Shown here piece after piece: positions 30,855-33,747 of a stretch of DNA of 33,747 nt (its first letter is position 1; every line of letters begins with the position of its first letter). The position numbers and the translations under genes were made by a program. Source of the stretch: CAYVZU01 sp964455935 (GTDB lineage Bacteria > Fibrobacterota > CAYVZU01); NCBI GenBank assembly GCA_964455935.1, contig CAYVZU010000028.1:1-33747 (forward strand), in the 5' to 3' direction. The notes beneath the pieces were generated by a model that saw only the letters and a program-made list of their open reading frames with translations, did no database searches and was not told where the DNA came from.

Positions 30855-31046
30855 CGATGTCCTTGGCCAAGGTGAGTTTCGGGGTAGATAACATATTCCA
30901 TAATTTCGAAGCAAGAAACATCACTGGTTGAAAAAAGAGGAGAAAGCATCTATGTCCGGGGGGGGGCTGGAGATCGGCGCGAAACCGGGAAAGGATGGGC
31001 TTTCTCCCCGTGTTCGCGGCCAGACAATCAAAATAGGAAAGGTCGG
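30855..31046. other. Gap between the Crp-type gene and rpe, with a nine-G run
   Basis: The gap holds a run of nine G (30958-30966) behind a purine-rich AGAGGAGAAAG (30936-30946) and an ATG (30952) on the + strand. The frame from there overlaps rpe in antisense and has no recognisable family, so I do not call a gene. No clear terminator for rpe was seen. Confidence 0.35.
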
Positions 31047-31697
31047 CTATTTCCGTAGGGAAGCGATTCGAGTCTCGTATGCGTCGGATTTGAAGATATA
31101 CGACCCGGCCACCAGGACATTGGCCCCGGCCGTCTTCACCTGCAACGCGGTTTCGGCATTGATTCCACCATCCACTTCCAGGTCAATTGCCAGATTTCGG
31201 GACACCAAGGCTTCCCGAATCAAGCGAATTCGGTCCAGAGACTCGGGAAGGAAACGTTGGCCGCCAAAACCAGCGAAAACAGTCATGAGCAGCACCATAT
31301 CCACTTGGTCCAGATGAGGCAAAAGCAGCTCCAAAGGCTGATCGGGGTTAATGGAAATCCCGACGCGAGCGCCGGTTTTTCGAATTTGAGCGATGACGGC
31401 GGGCAGGTCCGGGCAGGTTTCAGCGTGCACCGTCAATAAATCCGCGCCGGCTTTTGCAAACCGTTCAATATATCGTTGGGGGTTGGAAATCATTAAATGC
31501 ACATCCAGCGGCAGTGCGGTAACCTTGCGAACCGCTTCGATTACCAATGGACCAAATGTCAGGTTCGGCACGAAATGGCCATCCATCACGTCGCAGTGGA
31601 TGTAATCGGCGCCAGCCGCCTCAACCCGCTGCACGTCCCCAGCGAGATGGCCGAAGTCGGCCGATAGAATGGAGGGGGCAATCTTCACGTCCGGCAT
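31047..31697 (-). CDS. rpe: Ribulose-phosphate 3-epimerase
   Basis: A 216-residue TIM-barrel enzyme of the pentose phosphate pathway that interconverts ribulose 5-phosphate and xylulose 5-phosphate. Conserved parts are IAPSILSADFGHL (S10), HCDVMDGHFVPNLTFGP (H34, D36), DVHLMI (H67) and the catalytic aspartate D176 in EVDGGI. The loop usually reading MTVNPGFGGQ is MTVFAGFGGQ here, an uncommon change. AGGAGAAG precedes the ATG and lies in the nine-base gap after the upstream membrane-protein gene. Confidence 0.93.
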   Translation of the reverse strand: MPDVKIAPSILSADFGHLAGDVQRVEAAGADYIHCDVMDGHFVPNLTFGPLVIEAVRKVTALPLDVHLMISNPQRYIERFAKAGADLLTVHAETCPDLPAVIAQIRKTGARVGISINPDQPLELLLPHLDQVDMVLLMTVFAGFGGQRFLPESLDRIRLIREALVSRNLAIDLEVDGGINAETALQVKTAGANVLVAGSYIFKSDAYETRIASLRK

Positions 31698-31706
31698 GCG
31701 CTTCTC

Positions 31707-32312
31707 CTATAAAAAGCGGAATCCTTTAACGACCTGCTCAATCAGGTCCTTTTTGCGCTCATACGCCTCGTGAAGCGTATATACAATGAGCCGGTAATTC
31801 GTTTTGCCGTTCTTGAGAAGAACATTCACATACACAAACCGCTGCCGGCCAATAGCGGAATCTTCCACATCGCTTGCATAAATGAACCGCAAGGCCGGCG
31901 TGCCCTGCAAGGTCTCGGAGCTTCTGCCGTAATATTCATACCCGGGTTTCTGTTCCAGCCGGTTCGATACCTTCAGCAGGAGATAGTAGTCCTCGAGATT
32001 GCTGTTCAGCGTCTCAGCGGCGACGAACAGATAGAGAAGCCCGGAAGGATTGCTGGCCTCAAAAATGATCCCGCTTTGCGCATCGGCGCAGGCCTGGGCT
32101 TGCCACCGCTCCGATGCGGGCAGGTTCAGCTGGCATTTGTATCGCGCCGATCGGAACTGGGACTGTTTGGCGTCATAGACACCCGCGCCTTTTGGGGAGC
32201 AATTCAGAAATGCCAAGAGGAGGATGCCCCAAGCCGTCACAAGAGCGAGACTCCCTTGCATTAACCGCTTTCGGTTTCGAGAGAATCGAGGTCTGTATGG
32301 GCCAAACTCCAT
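31707..32312 (-). CDS. Membrane-anchored or lipoprotein-like hypothetical protein
   Basis: A 201-residue protein with no family I recognise. A basic N-terminus (RPRFSRNRKRLMQG) precedes a hydrophobic segment (SLALVTAWGILLLAFLNC) ending in a cysteine with a poor lipobox. The exported part, about 160 residues, is beta-rich and resembles stress- or fatty-acid-type lipoproteins only loosely (YKCQLNLPASERWQAQA, IYASDVEDSAIGRQRFVYV). The ATG at 32312 has AAGAGG upstream; 32333 and 32261 are alternatives. It lies between rpoN and rpe on the same strand. Confidence 0.6.
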   Translation of the reverse strand: MEFGPYRPRFSRNRKRLMQGSLALVTAWGILLLAFLNCSPKGAGVYDAKQSQFRSARYKCQLNLPASERWQAQACADAQSGIIFEASNPSGLLYLFVAAETLNSNLEDYYLLLKVSNRLEQKPGYEYYGRSSETLQGTPALRFIYASDVEDSAIGRQRFVYVNVLLKNGKTNYRLIVYTLHEAYERKKDLIEQVVKGFRFL

Positions 32313-32392
32313 TCGGGCCTCTTGTGTGTCCAAGGGTTTATACGCTCAGGATGTCACGCTGCCAAGCGTTCGTCGCCAACCCGTTGAAGGGC

Positions 32393-32441
32393 GCGCATTC
32401 GCGCTTCGACAGGCTCAGCACAAGCGGGGAGCGCAATGTGC
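32393..32441. repeat. Short imperfect palindromic repeat of a widespread intergenic type
   Basis: The core CTTCGACAGGCTCAGCACAA lies between CGCTT (32402-32406) and AAGCG (32422-32426), with outer imperfect arms GCGCATT and AATGTGC. On the - strand it reads as the TTGTGCTGAGCCTGTCGAAG motif that recurs between genes of many unrelated bacteria. The translation LVLSLSK from it is a common annotation artefact. It occupies the gap between rpoN and the hypothetical gene. Confidence 0.65.
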
Positions 32442-32479
32442 AAAGAAGGAAATCCTGCGCCATCGTATTGCAGGACCGC

Positions 32480-33747
32480 CTAATACTGCTTTCGCAGCCG
32501 AGCCGGAAGGATCTTGAGCCGGTCGCGGTACTTGGCCACGGTGCGCCGGGCAATGTCCATGTTGCGCTCTTTGAGGATTTGGACGATCCGCTGATCGCTA
32601 AGCGGGTTCTTGGTGTCCTCGCCATCAATCAGCTCCCGGATCGCGTTCATGGCCCGCGTGGCCGAGACCTCGCTGCCGTCTTCCTGCTCGATGCCCGCGG
32701 TAAAAAACGATTTCAGCTCGAAAACGCCGTGCGGCGTCTGGCAGTATTTTCCATTGACCACGCGGCTTACCGTGGCCACGTGCATGCCAATGCGGTCGGC
32801 GACCGTCTGCATGATCAGCGGCTTCAACTGGCCCGGCTCTTTCTCGAAAAAATCGCCCTGCAGGTCCAGGATGGCGTTCATAACCCGCAGCATGGTGGTC
32901 TTGCGCTGCTCAATGGCCTTGATCAGCCAGTTGGCCGCGGTCATCTTGTCCTTAATGAAATTGCGAATCTCGGGCGATGATTTTCCTTCATTGCGCATGA
33001 GGCTGGCATAGGCGCGATTGATCTGCAGCCGGGGCATATGCGAATCGTTGAGATAGGCGACCCATTTTCCCGTGATCTTCTCCACGATGATGTCGGGAAT
33101 GATTGTCTGCGAACGGTCTCCCGTCAGGCTCTCGGCGGGCCGGGGGTTCAGAGTTCCGATCAGCCGTACCGCGGTCTGAACATCCTGCACCGTGCGTCCG
33201 GTTGCATTCGCAATTTCTGTGATCCGCAGTTTCTGCAGCAGCTCGAAATGGCTGGTCACGATCTCGCACTCCAAGCTGTCGAAGAACTTTCGCTTGCGCA
33301 ACTGAATCAGCAGGCACTCGCGAAGATTGCGCGCGCCAATGCCGGGCGGGTCCAGGTTTTGAAGGACATTCAGGGCCTCTTCCGCCTGGAAAATGGGGAC
33401 CTTCAGGTCGTTGGCGATGTCCTGGATTGGGTACGACAGATAACCATAGACGTCCATGCACCCGATCAGGTGCTCAATGATTTTTCGCAGCTGCTCATCA
33501 ACATTGCGTTCGTTGAGCTGCTGGTGCAAATGGTCTTCCAGCGTCTTTTCGGCTGCCGGAACCGACTCGAATTCATTGTCCGAGCCGGAGAGGTCTTCCG
33601 ACTGGCGGTAACCCAGGTCGAAGCCGTCTTCGAGGTACTCCTCCCAATTGATTTCTTCCTGCTCGACCTTCAGTTCGCCCTCTTCGGGCGCGTCCTCGTC
33701 CTTTTTTTGCTCGGCCTCTGTGGCGGTTTCGGCCTGGACTTCTTCCG
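32480..33747 (-). CDS. rpoN: RNA polymerase sigma-54 factor (5' end outside the window)
   Basis: About 422 residues are visible, open to the window edge. The edge-proximal part is the acidic region II (DEDAPEEGELKVEQEEINWE, then YLEDGFDLGYRQSEDLSG). The core-binding domain follows (VDEQLRKIIEHLIGCMDVYG, then LDPPGIGARNLRECLLIQL). The C-terminus has the helix-turn-helix and the RpoN box ARRTVAKYR, which contacts the -24 element. Only the glutamine-rich region I is missing. Sigma-54 directs activator-dependent transcription. Confidence 0.93.
   Translation of the reverse strand, partial: EEVQAETATEAEQKKDEDAPEEGELKVEQEEINWEEYLEDGFDLGYRQSEDLSGSDNEFESVPAAEKTLEDHLHQQLNERNVDEQLRKIIEHLIGCMDVYGYLSYPIQDIANDLKVPIFQAEEALNVLQNLDPPGIGARNLRECLLIQLRKRKFFDSLECEIVTSHFELLQKLRITEIANATGRTVQDVQTAVRLIGTLNPRPAESLTGDRSQTIIPDIIVEKITGKWVAYLNDSHMPRLQINRAYASLMRNEGKSSPEIRNFIKDKMTAANWLIKAIEQRKTTMLRVMNAILDLQGDFFEKEPGQLKPLIMQTVADRIGMHVATVSRVVNGKYCQTPHGVFELKSFFTAGIEQEDGSEVSATRAMNAIRELIDGEDTKNPLSDQRIVQILKERNMDIARRTVAKYRDRLKILPARLRKQY

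Noticed and set aside
30928..31317. 129-codon + strand gene in the gap before rpe
   Set aside because: Over two thirds is antisense to rpe, no family similarity is seen, and the part outside rpe is low-complexity, despite a fair ribosome-binding-like sequence.

Overview
The window looks like a chromosomal segment of an uncultured, GC-rich, Gram-negative-type bacterium. It carries secretin-like, lipoprotein-like and signal-peptide-bearing proteins, a sigma-54 gene, and zinc-ribbon versions of several ribosomal proteins. A candidate phylum near Sumerlaeota, Hydrogenedentota or Planctomycetota would fit. That placement is a low-confidence inference from general gene content; no 16S rRNA is present.

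Region 1 (1-15625) is a merged S10-spc-alpha ribosomal superoperon, all on the + strand: tuf (last codons only), rpsJ, rplC, rplD, rplW, rplB, rpsS, rplV, rpsC, rplP, rpmC, rpsQ, rplN, rplX, rplE, rpsZ (zinc S14), rpsH, rplF, rplR, rpsE, rpmD, rplO, secY, adk, map, infA, rpmJ, rpsM, rpsK, rpsD, rpoA, rplQ. It closes at a strong intrinsic terminator. Many junctions are 4-base stop/start overlaps. GTG and TTG starts are frequent. Several proteins carry charged Lys/Ala/Pro/Glu tails (S19, L5, S11, L17). The gap before rpsE holds a 21-codon reading frame that ends on the TTG start of rpsE and may be a leader or a frameshifted N-terminus.

Region 2 (about 15626-17949) is a scar zone. It holds four 20-bp direct repeats at an exact 23-bp period, an IS21-family relic in which the start of istA is fused out of frame to the end of istB, a DUF6788-like small gene behind a consensus-like promoter, and a broken phage-tail-fibre-type gene with a small coiled-coil gene on the - strand.

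Region 3 (17950-25088, + strand) carries an RluD-type pseudouridine synthase, a palindromic interspersed repeat, a membrane-anchored PilZ protein overlapping a dGTPase-like HD phosphohydrolase, a pair made of a single-pass pilin-like protein and a short secretin-like protein, an AT-rich inverted repeat, murQ, and a small GOLD-like lipoprotein.

Region 4 (25159-33747, - strand) reads right to left: rpoN (5' end outside the window), a membrane-anchored hypothetical protein, rpe, a Crp-type regulator, then a tightly coupled set of secreted beta-helix protein, radical SAM/SPASM protein, Wzx-like flippase and SAM-dependent methyltransferase. This last set is the best candidate for an undescribed envelope or glycan-modification system. 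That reading is inference from domains and gene coupling only.
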